Source: Skeletonema tropicum
Lineage: Eukaryota; Bacillariophyta; Thalassiosirophyceae; Thalassiosirales; Thalassiosiraceae
Reading direction: 5' to 3'
Assembly: GCA_037178625.1 (NCBI GenBank)
Contig: CM074145.1
Location: forward strand, 1,674,001-1,738,000
DNA length: 64,000 nt
The notes beneath the pieces were generated by a model, which had not been told where the DNA came from, made no database searches, and was given only the letters and a program-made list of their open reading frames with translations. Below, one piece after another: positions 42,321 to 52,502 of the stretch (the stretch's first letter is position 1; every line of letters starts with the position of its first letter). A program made the position numbers and the translations under genes.

Positions 42321-42412
42321 GAGAGCGTGGTATGGTGACGTGGCAGAATCGTCACATCATAGGGCGTGCCCAACCCGTGCCCAGAAAAGCCGTGCCCAAC
42401 GTAGCCCCTCCC
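42321..42412 (-). repeat. Element A terminal inverted repeat (transposase side)
   Basis: 92-bp partner of 31296-31387, outer end gtagcccctccc, followed by the duplication cgtttgatg. Confidence 0.92.
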
Positions 42413-42421
42413 CGTTTGATG
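42413..42421. repeat. Target-site duplication of element A, right
   Basis: cgtttgatg, matches 31287-31295. The insertion is about 250 bp upstream of the gene starting at 42675. Confidence 0.9.
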
Positions 42422-42674
42422 TCTGCGTTGGCATCTTTCTTCCCTCCTTCTTGCATTTTGCATTCCGGAACTCGGAACAATTGTTGTGTTGGCAACCTAC
42501 TACCGGTAGCTGGTAGCTGAATGAATGTATGGTGCCATAGTGCAACAGTCAATAATTGTACTTGACTTTCTAATAATCTAAGCTATCTTATCGTCGTCGA
42601 CGACTTTGAACTCAAAGCACATGTTGTGAAACGTTTCCGTACAAACGTGAACAGAAAAAAAAAACGGCAACAGC

Positions 42675-44771
42675 ATGTTCTTCCCAACTTCTTACTCCTA
42701 CACAACAATAATACTGCTGGTATCGCTACTGCAGTACAGCTGCCGTTCATTTTCACCTCCTCTGAGGCAGCAGCAGCTTCATAATACAATCATCATCTCT
42801 TCATCATCGGGCGAGTCCACGTCATCAATACGACAGCAGCGTTTGTGTCCACTTAGTGCAATCACCAAACGACAAACGTGTATACTCGACGGGGCAGAAT
42901 TATCCTATTACATTCAAAGTTTGACGGCGGAACAACACCTTAGCAGTAATAGTAGCGACGACGTCAAAGCTAACACCATTGATAACGATAGTGGAGCAAC
43001 ACAAGTGCCGGATGTAGCGCCACGCTCTCTTCAAAAGAGGAGGCGTGTCGCCTCCATTTCCTTTGCGACTGCCGTGTTAGATGAGCAGATTGTTCTACAG
43101 AGTGGTGAAGTTATTGAAAAGGGTGTAAAGGTAGTGGGTGTCGAGGTAGTTCAAGAACAAGAGGAGAAAGAGCAAGAGCCGCAACAAATAGACTCTGGCA
43201 GGGGGAGGATCATCACCATTGATACAAATGTACAACTATACCAAGATTCGATTGCAGTCATCCCACCATCATTAAAGGCATCTGATGAAGATGTCATTTC
43301 GACTGCGGCGGCATCGTTATTGGGAATACACAGCAGTAGCACAACAAAACAACGAAAGAGGGCTGTGGTTGTAGGTGGGGGAGACCATGCCATCTTTCTT
43401 GCCAAGGCACTCGTTGCATTGAATGTCAAGACGTACCTTGTTACCGCTCGACCGGAATGGTCACTTCCCTCCCCTCAAGATATTGTCGGAGACTCAGTTT
43501 CCTCCAAAGATGATTTGATTGAAATAATGTCACCTGCAGTTGGATCAATGTCACTTGGCTTCGCCATGGCCATTGGTGAATTCGACGTATTAATCGACAC
43601 ATTGGAAGATGTCATGGGTATGGGTCGAGCTAGAACAATTGTCAATAATAATGATGGGTATAACATGGGACAATCATCATCATCATTACAGCAATGGAAG
43701 GAATTACACGGATGTAGCACGTATTTATCGACCATAACGAGAAGTCAGCAGTATGTCTTGGGAAAGGGATTGTTATTTGCACGTGATGCTGTGATTCGGT
43801 ATCAACAAGAGGTGGAATCCAAGCCGATAGCTACAACATCATCATTGTCATCATCATCTGAGGGAGGAGGAGGAGTGATTCCAAGTGTCCCACCACCACG
43901 GAACTTTGGTATGACGATACAGTCATTACTGGAGAAACATGTTGTATATCCTGTTGGATCGAATGAGGTTGGAGCTCAAGGGAGCAAGTCCACGTTTGTG
44001 AGAGGGTGGTCACTGTCGGATTTGACCGAGTTGAAAACTTGGCCGAGAGCGAGTGATGGTGCAGGACGATTTGGTTTCCCTGTGATTGATTTGAATGCTC
44101 CTAGGAGGATACGGCCGGTGATGAAAGAATCAAAGAAGGGGATTGCTCCTGATTTAGAGAATACAGTGACCGAAGAAGTTGCCAATGATAACGATGACGC
44201 AGCGAAACAAGAAACATCTTCTACTTCCGAGTTGACCACTTCAATGATGGAGAAGACTGTCAATACCAACTCAACGAGACAAATCAAAGTCACCAAGTCA
44301 TCTGCTAAGAAGAAGTTGTCCTCTTCCAATCCGTACGTAACATCAGTAAGCAGTGCAAGCGAACTAAATCAAAACATCGTGGAGGCACGTCGCAACTGCA
44401 TACTCTACCTCTCAGCTTCGTATTGTCAAAAGTGCAAACGACTCACACCTCAATTCCAGCGACTGGCCCGAAAATCGTCCGAGTCTTCTACCAATTCATC
44501 AAGTGCGAGCGACGTTCTATTTGCGCATGTGGATATATCTGCAGGTGCCAAGGGGAAACAGCTTGGTAAGCTTCTAAATGTGGAGAAGGTGCCCTCAGTA
44601 ATATTGTTCAAGGATGGCAAACAAGTTGAACTAGACGAGGGAGAGTCCTCTGTTGTAGTTGAGAAGGCCAACTTGAATCGATTAGTGGAAGTTGCTGATG
44701 CATTAGATAAAGGAGAGAGTCATTTGAAGTTAAAAGAATTGTTGTCTGTACCTGAGACAATACAGAAGTAA
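42675..44771 (+). CDS. Plastid-targeted Rossmann-like plus thioredoxin fusion protein
   Basis: The 698-aa product starts at ATG 42675 with a hydrophobic signal ending C-R-S-F-S-P-P-L, an ASAFAP-like junction, and then a Ser-rich transit region. Residues about 228-250 (A-V-V-V-G-G-G-D-H-A-I-F-L-A-K-A-L) look like the nucleotide loop of a Rossmann fold, with further alternating strands up to about 370, including D-V-L-I-D-T-L-E-D. Residues about 555-690 form a thioredoxin fold: A-S-Y-C-Q-K-C-K-R-L with redox pair C584/C587 (non-standard C-Q-K-C), V-D-I-S, and V-P-S-V-I-L-F with the cis-Pro at about 640. The central domain resembles zinc-free quinone oxidoreductase or short NAD(P)-binding modules, but I cannot name the family. 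Redox regulation in the plastid is inferred. Element A lies 250 bp upstream. Confidence 0.7.
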   Translation: MFFPTSYSYTTIILLVSLLQYSCRSFSPPLRQQQLHNTIIISSSSGESTSSIRQQRLCPLSAITKRQTCILDGAELSYYIQSLTAEQHLSSNSSDDVKANTIDNDSGATQVPDVAPRSLQKRRRVASISFATAVLDEQIVLQSGEVIEKGVKVVGVEVVQEQEEKEQEPQQIDSGRGRIITIDTNVQLYQDSIAVIPPSLKASDEDVISTAAASLLGIHSSSTTKQRKRAVVVGGGDHAIFLAKALVALNVKTYLVTARPEWSLPSPQDIVGDSVSSKDDLIEIMSPAVGSMSLGFAMAIGEFDVLIDTLEDVMGMGRARTIVNNNDGYNMGQSSSSLQQWKELHGCSTYLSTITRSQQYVLGKGLLFARDAVIRYQQEVESKPIATTSSLSSSSEGGGGVIPSVPPPRNFGMTIQSLLEKHVVYPVGSNEVGAQGSKSTFVRGWSLSDLTELKTWPRASDGAGRFGFPVIDLNAPRRIRPVMKESKKGIAPDLENTVTEEVANDNDDAAKQETSSTSELTTSMMEKTVNTNSTRQIKVTKSSAKKKLSSSNPYVTSVSSASELNQNIVEARRNCILYLSASYCQKCKRLTPQFQRLARKSSESSTNSSSASDVLFAHVDISAGAKGKQLGKLLNVEKVPSVILFKDGKQVELDEGESSVVVEKANLNRLVEVADALDKGESHLKLKELLSVPETIQK

Positions 44772-44907
44772 ATAAGTGGATTCAAACATCTGGATTTACA
44801 TGTATGTATGTAACCTAGGAGTAATAGTACCTAATAATATGTCCTACTGCACTAGATAGTGCAAAGTGTGTTATATCAAAATTCAAACCCTCTAGTAAAA
44901 AAAAGGA

Positions 44908-46047
44908 TCAACTGTAGAAAGCGTTCCTACTCATCAAATCACCTCTATACTGTGCCATCATGAACATTTGGAGGTAGTTGTCATTGAACGAAGGCATCTC
45001 ACGCAGACGATGCAACTCCGCTTGTAGGAGATAATCTTGGCCTCCTTGGTGCAATTGACCAATAGGTAGCTGCCTTTGAAGGAAAATTTGCTGCTGAGGA
45101 TTATTCTGAGGGCGGAAGGAGTTGAGGAATGACCTCTCTCGAATGGCAGTTGCAATGGCGGCTGTGATGGCGGCGTTGGGGTTGGGAAAGTCACCAGCAG
45201 CAGCAGCAACATTAGCAGCGGTGGCAGTAGCCGTGGATAGGGTAGATGTTCCAGGGAAAACGCCATCACCTACGTTCACCGTACCACCTCCTGCTGCTAC
45301 GAGGGAAGGAGGAGCCTGCGAAGGAACCACAGCGTTGGAACGGGTTTTGGACACCTTAACAGCAACCACTTTCGTCTTCTTCCTCTTCATCTTGGCGGAT
45401 GGAGCTTTTTGATAACTAGGCTTAGAATTGCACTTCATTTTCGAGCACAAACCAGGCTTGTCGCGGACAAAACTTTTGTGAGCAAATGACGATTCTACGC
45501 CCTTGCGACGGCTCTTCACCCTTCGGAATCCCCAGCGATTGAGCTTTCTGACGAAGCTACGGAATATGCCCCGATTGAAGTATGTGGGAAGAATCTCATC
45601 AGAGAATCGTTGCTTATCTGCGATGATGAATGACAAGCCATCGGGTAGCCAGTGAACAATTGGTTGGCACTCCGGCGTGGAGAGAATCTCGTGGAGGATT
45701 TGAGGAAAGTTCTTGGTCGACTGGGAGGCATCGAGAGATGCAGAGGAACTTGCAGAGTTGTATTCAGAAGAGGACACTTCTTCTTCTTTGTCTTCGAGCC
45801 CGGATGATTCTTCCTCGACACCTCCATTGCGATCGATTGTGGCAACAGTAGGTTCTTCTGCGCATTTTCCTTCCAGTTGGGCTGCTGCCGCGAACTCTCT
45901 CGACTTGGTGTCTACTGTAACTGCAGAGGCAGCGAAGAGAAGGTTATTGAGACCACTTCCACTGAGAATACGATCAGCGGATGATGTAGAAGGAGAAGGA
46001 GGCTGGGTAGTCGCAGATGCTGTGAGTTTCTTTGTGAAGTAGACCAT
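44908..46047 (-). CDS. Heat-shock-factor type transcription factor
   Basis: The 379-aa product has an HSF DNA-binding domain at residues about 113-210: F-P-Q-I-L-H-E-I-L, then I-V-H-W-L-P-D-G-L-S-F and L-P-T-Y-F-N, then F-R-S-F-V-R-K-L-N-R-W-G-F, the recognition helix. HSF-type factors are greatly expanded in diatoms and bind nGAAn-like elements as winged helix-turn-helix proteins. The domain lies in mid-protein after a Ser/Glu-rich N-terminus, as in many diatom members. No clear HR-A/B coiled coil follows; the C-terminus is Ala/Thr/Gln-rich. Its targets cannot be read from this sequence. Convergent with the thioredoxin fusion gene (137 bp apart). Confidence 0.9.
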   Translation of the reverse strand: MVYFTKKLTASATTQPPSPSTSSADRILSGSGLNNLLFAASAVTVDTKSREFAAAAQLEGKCAEEPTVATIDRNGGVEEESSGLEDKEEEVSSSEYNSASSSASLDASQSTKNFPQILHEILSTPECQPIVHWLPDGLSFIIADKQRFSDEILPTYFNRGIFRSFVRKLNRWGFRRVKSRRKGVESSFAHKSFVRDKPGLCSKMKCNSKPSYQKAPSAKMKRKKTKVVAVKVSKTRSNAVVPSQAPPSLVAAGGGTVNVGDGVFPGTSTLSTATATAANVAAAAGDFPNPNAAITAAIATAIRERSFLNSFRPQNNPQQQIFLQRQLPIGQLHQGGQDYLLQAELHRLREMPSFNDNYLQMFMMAQYRGDLMSRNAFYS

Positions 46048-46907
46048 TTTAAAAGCTCTATTGGTATTGAGAGGAGATGGAATTATAGTGGCGACTTAGA
46101 TTTTTGCTTTTGAGAAGGCAGTAGTAATGTAGAAGCAGTACTTACAGGCGTAAAGTAGAAGATAGAAGCAGAACCCTGAACAAACCTACCTGCCTGCACG
46201 CACAGGTCGCTGGCGGGTTCTCCAAGTAGCAAGCTGTCAGGGAAATGAAGTGGGAAAACTGCATAGCCCGATCCCGCATTGCTGTCTTCAAGAGACCCAG
46301 AACAAACTTCAATGTAGGGGGCTTGTTCCACGAATCGTAGGCAGTAGTTGGACGGAACCCAAAGAGCAGGCAACTGAGCAAAATTTACTCTCAAAGTGCC
46401 CAAAATGTCAGTTTCGTACCCTAATAGTGCCCGAAATTCTGTCGAAACAGGGATAATTGGGGATAGGTAGATCCTTTTCTTTTTCCTTTTGGAAACTAAA
46501 ACTACGAGTAGTCAGGGATGGGCACATAAATGAAGTGCCCTGTCGGATACTTAATCATTGATATGTATCAGTACCTATCATCTTGTCAGTTCTCGTCTGA
46601 ATGAACCCGGGAACCTCCTAAGTAGAAGTAATTATTTAAAAACATGACTTTGCGTTTTCCAATCCCGTCAAATCTGTCTCTCACTGTCCTGACGACTTCT
46701 TCTACTTCTTAAACTTCATCTTCAACCAGATGCATTGTTCTATTTCGGAGTGCGAACTGTGACAACACCGGGTTCTTAATTTGGAGTTCGCTTTTACTTC
46801 TGTCAGGGTTCGCATTATTAAGCCTCTCAAAAGATCTTCAGTCACTAAAGTAACAGTAGGTACTTAGGAGTATTAGCCTGAGAACGCCTAAGTATCCTCC
46901 TTGTAGG
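46048..46907. other. Intergenic upstream of the HSF gene
   Basis: No gene recognised. A roughly 320-bp minus open frame at 46083-46403 has no family signature. The HSF promoter must lie here. Confidence 0.45.
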
Positions 46908-46909
46908 TA

Positions 46910-48169
46910 TTGTCGTTCTCAAGCGACTGCGGTTCGAAAATATTTTTGAAATGTTTTTTTAGAGGACGTCTTTTTGAAGTCATTTTTGAGCACTTTTGTG
47001 AAAAACACCTCTTCCGTCATTCGTACTTTTGTCGTGGTGAGTGTATCCATTCGACTAGGGCATCGTTGGATAGGGAATGATCGACCGCTTTGTGTTGCCG
47101 CCTCAAATCGAATCTAATTCTCTTTTTTCTTATCATATTTAGGCAGCTATGTGAACCTATTTTGTCAAGGTTCTTGACTGTGGACGGACCACGCGCTACA
47201 TAGTAGATTGGGACGACTCGCGAGTATGGTAATGGTAGCTCGCAAACATTGCACACCATACTATCTTACTATGCAGACACTTCACACTTCTTTTCTCTGT
47301 TGCTGCCATGTTTCTTGGTCTTGGAGGATGACCAACTATTGATATCATAATCATATCTCCTTTATTCAAGTTTCCGCTCGAATAGCCAGAGCTTCGCGGT
47401 GGATCGCTCAGCCTTAGCTAGCAATACCAGACGCACAGAAGAAGGTAGACGAATGGATACAAAGATACAAATCAGATGCCTCTCTAGTTGACGGAGAAGG
47501 ACAAGCGACTCTACATCTACTCTATCATATATATACATATACATATCGCATTCGTCAAGTGTAAATTTCTTCTATGTAATAGTATTATTTGCAGCATGCT
47601 AATGCTTAGCTATATTTGTCTACCATATCAATAGCTCCTGAGTGTTGTGCTGCGAGAAATGCATGAGTGAGGAAGTAGTAGCCTGACATTCTCAGGGTCA
47701 AAGGGGCCAACTTGAGAGTCGGGCGCGGCGCCAGATGGCGACACAAATGTGGCAGATTGGTAGCTGAGAGCAACTTCGAGCTTCTTCAAGTAAGAATGAA
47801 CACGCCCAGGGAGATTCATCGCACAATTCCGATTGATCAGAGCACTATTTTGGGCTGCAAACTCCTCTGCATCGACATCGACGCCCGACAGCACAGAAAG
47901 CAACAGATATCAGCGCTGTGTGCTGTCTGGGCTGTCTGAAATGAAGTGAAAAAAAGAGAATTAGATTCGATTCGAGGCGGCAGTCTAATATAGTTGATCA
48001 TTCCCTATCCAACGATGCCTTAGTCGAATGGATGCACCCACCGTAGCCGAAGCAGTAGGGCGCAGAGTGATGATTTTCACAAAAGGGCTCAAAAATGACT
48101 ACAAAAAGACGTCCTCTAAAAAAAACATTTCAAAAATATTTTCGAACCGCAGTCGCGTGAGAACGACAA
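46910..48169. mobile_element. Non-autonomous element with about 220-bp terminal inverted repeats
   Basis: The left arm (46910-47128) and right arm (47950-48169) are inverted repeats of about 220 bp. Shared blocks include ttgtcgttctca, gactgcggttcgaaaatat, agaggacgtcttttt and gcatcgttggatagggaatg. They are diverged by substitutions and a few small indels. A TA dinucleotide flanks both ends (46908-46909 and 48170-48171), a possible target duplication. The roughly 820-bp interior has no transposase; a minus open frame at 47628-47903 (91 codons) is unrecognised and could be captured host sequence. Confidence 0.65.
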
Positions 48170-48172
48170 TAT

Positions 48173-48192
48173 AAGTACGAATATTCGTACTT
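48173..48192. repeat. 20-bp perfect palindrome next to the long-TIR element
   Basis: aagtacgaatattcgtactt. A nearly identical site with one changed central base lies at 51015-51034. Confidence 0.8.
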
Positions 48193-51014
48193 AAAATCCA
48201 AAATTTTTAAAGTTAAAGTTCTCCTAATAGAAGCCACTTTCACAACTTTTAAGCATAACCATCGTGTTCAGCACACTCGATTTAGTCTTATCTCTTTATC
48301 TCAAAAAAATTGGTTCAGCGTTATTGAACACAAATGGGCCCGCCAAAAAAAAACAGGAAACGTACCAATTCCCATGTAACATTTGTCATCCGGCATCCAA
48401 AAATCAAATTCAGAGATAAGCACCATGGCCATCCTGGTTCTCCTACGGCCATGCATTAACATAATATCGGTGATATGCCACCGGAGACGGTCATTATATG
48501 ATCTCAACATATAGTAGCATCATATTTATTTTTGTTTGGGTCGCCAACTGTCATATTTAAATTTATATTCAGCACAGTAATGAGTTGGTATGCTGGTCGG
48601 GCAAGGGTTCCAATATTCGGTGCAATGATAGAACACATAATTACAGCACTGATTCGACATTAATTACCTCCCAAACGATCATCCAGACCCTTTAGGTGCC
48701 ACCCATGTTAATATTCTAACAAAAAATTAACGTTGAACTTCATACACTGGCGTATATACAACTTGCTTTGACGTTCATTGCCTGGGACGATGGATATTAC
48801 GAAGTTGATCCAGAATGTCAACTGAGCACGTAGCATTATTGCACAGATCAATAGTATTCATTTTTTGATATCATTGTTCAGTAGTCGACACGCAGATAAC
48901 GATAAAATTGCATCCCCTATCACAAAGAACAACACATATCATCTCTCTCAGGTAGGGCGGAATGCGCAACGTCGTGCCATCACGTTTACCTCCAAACCAC
49001 CCAACATTTGCTCATCAATTGGAATCGTATTATTGGTAGTGCTTGATCGATCATCAACAGTGACTGTGACCATCTCCACCATTTCGTTGCCCTCCCTCTC
49101 TATTTGCATTCCACCATCTGTCAACATGGGTGAATTGTAGTCATTATTTTTGGTGATACGAGGTGCATATTTCGGCTTCTTTGACAATAGCGAGCTTTCA
49201 CAGTCACTAGTAGCTTCTATAGAACTTATGGATGCTGGAGGATTAACATTAATGGCGGTGGTGATGCCAAATGGCTCACTGCCAGGCTCGGCAGAATGGT
49301 CAAAGAAAATCACGTGGCAGCGGTGGCGGCCCCGAAGGCATTAAAAGTGCAATAGGGCTAAATCCAGCCGCCGGCCCCGTTGATTAAGACCTATCACCAT
49401 TAGTCTGCGTCGGTTAAGGAGACATCGGCAGTGCCTCGCCGGCAGTAGAGGGGTGGTGTATCACCATGGTCGTTGTGTTGTTTTGTGATGTGTGCTACGT
49501 GACAAAAACCCAATGAACGTGGGAATTAGTACGGGCGGGCTGATTTGGAGGCTTTCAAAATTGGTTCAGATCTACAATTTTTTTGGCTAAATGACGAAAA
49601 ATGGCCCTACTATGCGACCGTCGTAGACTAGATTCTCGTGAAAATAACCATACAAACCCTAATATCATATGAAAGCTTAGCTTCTGTTCTTTCTCATGAT
49701 GTGTCTAACTCCGTCTAGAGAAGCCGTTTTGTCGGAGAAATAGGCCCTAGAATGTGGGTATGTCGCATTTTGGCGAATTGGTTCACACAGGTTGAACCAA
49801 TTTAGATAAAGAGATAGCATACCCTCTGATTTTACTTTATTCCACTATAAACTTTAGAGATACGACCGTTGCAAACTGCACCATCCGATGCCACAAAAAA
49901 TGTCATTGTACTTATGACCACCATACTTTGTACCATTGTATCTTCATCACTACTCCATTCTAGAAGGCCCCCAGTGGCTCCCCGTGACGGTAATATCATG
50001 GAATCGCAAACCGTTGTGGTGCGGGTGTCAGAATCGGCCGGTGTGGTGTGCACCGTCTCCATACATAATGTCGTTGTGATGATGCGTCTTTCATCAACAC
50101 GTGATGATGGATATATTCAATAACTACTCGACAAATCAACCGATTCAAATAAAACCAAAAGGTAGAATGCTTCATATGATGTTGCTGATGGGATTACTGT
50201 GGGTGGATCGGTCCAAATTGGTGACGGGGTGGCCACAGAAGATGCCATGGTTGTTGTGTCGACATGATTTTTTGACGATTTTTTTAAATTTTTTGCAATC
50301 CGTTACCCAACAATTCACCACCATGACGATGAATTGGCTGACATAGGAGGCGATTCCGATGACGATCTCTCGCACAATGCTTACAACAACCCCGGTGTAC
50401 ATGGAGATGTCCTTGGTATCGCTCATCTCCCCATCGGGCCTCCTCCTACTACGTATTTCAGTGGCAGTTGCGCCCGACATCTTCCAAATTATTAATGTTG
50501 ACGACGTATTTGATGGAGTAAATCACCAAACGGCAGACGAAAGAGAAGATGGAGCGTCATATAATGTTAAATGGAAGGTGTGTGTGCGAGGTCGTAAGGT
50601 GTGGTGCTCTGATTCGAATGAAATAAAGGAATATGTGTCAGATGTGAGATTTTGGATGAAAATTATGTCAGCATCTGCAATGGTGGATTGATGCGCAATA
50701 CCTTCTTCTACTCCGCACTACCCATCAAATATGTTAGGGCATAATGTTGGCAATAGCTTCCGCCCATTTGATGCTGTTATCAATGTTATCTGTCCACTTT
50801 TATCTAATTCATTGCCACCGGAGCACACAAAAAATGAAGTAAAAATTCGGGGTAGGTTACATAGATACACATAGTGAGCAGAATACTAATGCTATAAACA
50901 TAAATGGGGCATCAAATGAAAGCTCACAACATGCCTAACAAGATTGTCTAGGTGTATTATGTCATTATTGCTACGGAAGTAGTGCTAGTAGTAGCACAAA
51001 TATGGCCATTTTTT

Positions 51015-51034
51015 AAGTACGAACATTCGTACTT
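51015..51034. repeat. 20-bp near-perfect palindrome, second copy
   Basis: aagtacgaacattcgtactt, differing from 48173-48192 at one central base. Confidence 0.75.
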
Positions 51035-51383
51035 ACGTTTTGTCCTACAAGGAGATATAAATTTCCTCACCTTATGTACCTACAGGATCTTATGTCATAA
51101 ATGGGAGTCCTCTTCAGAGGGACTCTGCACTTACGCAGAGTCCTCCCAAGTGACTCAAGACATGTGTCTGAAGATCCTATGTAGGGTGCGTCTTCCTCGC
51201 CTCTCTCTCACTCTCGATGCTTTTACTAGCGGACCTACCACTGCTCTGGCTCTGGTCCGTTCTGTCACCAAAATAAGCAAATGGTTCTCTTCTCCTGAGT
51301 CTGAGTTTATAATAATTTGACAAACACAAGGCGGACGGCGCTTTCAAATCAAAAGGTCAAAACTAATACTTGACTGTTCGCAT

Positions 51384-51413
51384 CTCCAGCTCCAGCTCCA
51401 GCTCCAGCTCCAG
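51384..51413. repeat. (CTCCAG)5 microsatellite
   Basis: Five perfect hexamers; no coding frame is associated. Confidence 0.95.
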
Positions 51414-51648
51414 CCCTATTTTCATCACCTACAATAATATTATTCTGCCTCGCCAGTGCTCAATTACTTCCAATCATTTTTAGACTCGTGCAATTAGTGT
51501 CACTAAAGAACTGCAATCTCTCTTCTACTCATGTAGCTGGCTGTACGTTTTTGAAGGTGCATATGGCACATATGCATGACACATGGTATTTGAAATGTGT
51601 GGAATCATTCAATAAGACAGGTACTCTGCGATACTCCCTCCAAACAAG

Positions 51649-51710
51649 AGAGTTGGAGCCAAGAAAGGCTCTTTCTCCACAGAGTTGGACAAGAAAGGCT
51701 CTTTCTCCAC
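51649..51710. repeat. Tandem repeat, 2 x about 30 bp
   Basis: agagttgga followed by caagaaaggctctttctcca is repeated twice head to tail (units of 32 and 30 bp). Confidence 0.85.
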
Positions 51711-52086
51711 ACTATATACGAAACGATGGAGACAGAATCTTCCTACAAGTTCATCGAAGATAAAAGCACTCGCAGAAGACATGACGGAAGAGTCCCCTAA
51801 CTTAGCCCAACCGTAGGAGACTGAAATCTTCTGCAAGTCCATCGAAGATAAAAGGCACTTGCAGAAGACAGAATGGAAGACTCTGCTTCCTGATGATCTT
51901 CTCTACTTGAAGATACTGCGGTGGAAAACTGGAAGAATGGAAGACTCTGCTTCTGGATGAATATCTTCCCTAAGACTGGAAGATACCATAGTGGAATCTT
52001 GATGATAGGCACAATCGATTCCTCGGAAGAATCTCCTAACCGAAGGAGACAGAAACCCTTCTGCAAGTCAGGACGATACTGAATCC

Positions 52087-52188
52087 AAGCTCACGGATCG
52101 GACAAATTCAAATCCCCTCCGCAAGGATCGAACACGTGCGTGACCTCGTGGAGCAACCAGACGGTTTATTTGTCCGATCCGTGAGCTT
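52087..52188. repeat. Inverted repeat with 21-bp perfect arms
   Basis: Arms at 52087-52107 and 52168-52188 (core gctcacggatcggacaaat and its complement) enclose 60 bp. Transcribed, it would form a long stem-loop. It lies about 315 bp upstream of the pentapeptide gene. No tRNA fold fits it. Confidence 0.8.
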
Positions 52189-52502
52189 ATTCCAACAAGT
52201 TGTACTTCTTCGACAGGCATTTATTCCAGCGCAGATAGATTGAGAGAGCTGATGAGAAGTACAGAGGTACAATATGAGATGAATCCTCTCCAGACGTCTG
52301 GGAATCAATGATCAATAGATTACAGTTTAGTTGCTAAACGTAGAGGAGTAAGTAGAAGTATTGAAGTAGAGGGATAGTAGGTAGCAGGTAATGGTATGAT
52401 AGTAAATAGGGTATCTACTCGCATGCAATACTCGTACGAAAGGAAGCAGAGCTGACAGCTGACGCACGTTTCCACTCACACAAATCTTTTGAGATCTCTA
52501 CC

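Larger units (their letters stand above)
31296..42412 (-). mobile_element. Mutator-like element A, complete, interrupted by element B
   Basis: Bounded by 92-bp inverted repeats (31296-31387 and 42321-42412, outer end gggaggggctac) and a 9-bp target duplication. Subtracting element B (5,554 bp) and B's duplicated 9 bp leaves 5,554 bp, exactly B's own length. In the minus orientation the order is TIR, (CT)27 tract, transposase exon 1, intron (with B inside), exon 2, the convergent accessory gene, TIR. Protein products of A and B are identical, so both copies are young. 9-bp duplications, long TIRs and a DDE transposase with a SWIM-type finger place it in the Mutator superfamily. Confidence 0.92.
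48170..52502. other. 4.3-kb intergenic region with palindromes and short tandem repeats
   Basis: No gene is supported. Short frames at 48948-49313, 49832-50062 and 50172-50480 show no motifs. Named contents are listed separately: aagtacg palindromes, a CTCCAG microsatellite, a tandem 30-bp repeat, and a 102-bp perfect-arm inverted repeat. Degenerate agaagac/ggaagac-rich repeats fill about 51720-52080. Confidence 0.5.

Noticed and set aside
31296..42412. Assembly artefact explaining the large inverted repeats
   Set aside because: Two different 9-bp target duplications, exact TIR ends and an intact empty site inside B's own intron are what transposition predicts; a chimaeric assembly would not create them. 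Long reads would still be the final test.
52100..52175. 76-nt tRNA-like gene on the minus strand with a 7-bp acceptor stem and gttcgatcc
   Set aside because: The T-loop-like motif lies about 26 nt from the supposed acceptor strand and its stem does not pair, so no cloverleaf forms; the acceptor pairing is just part of the inverted repeat.
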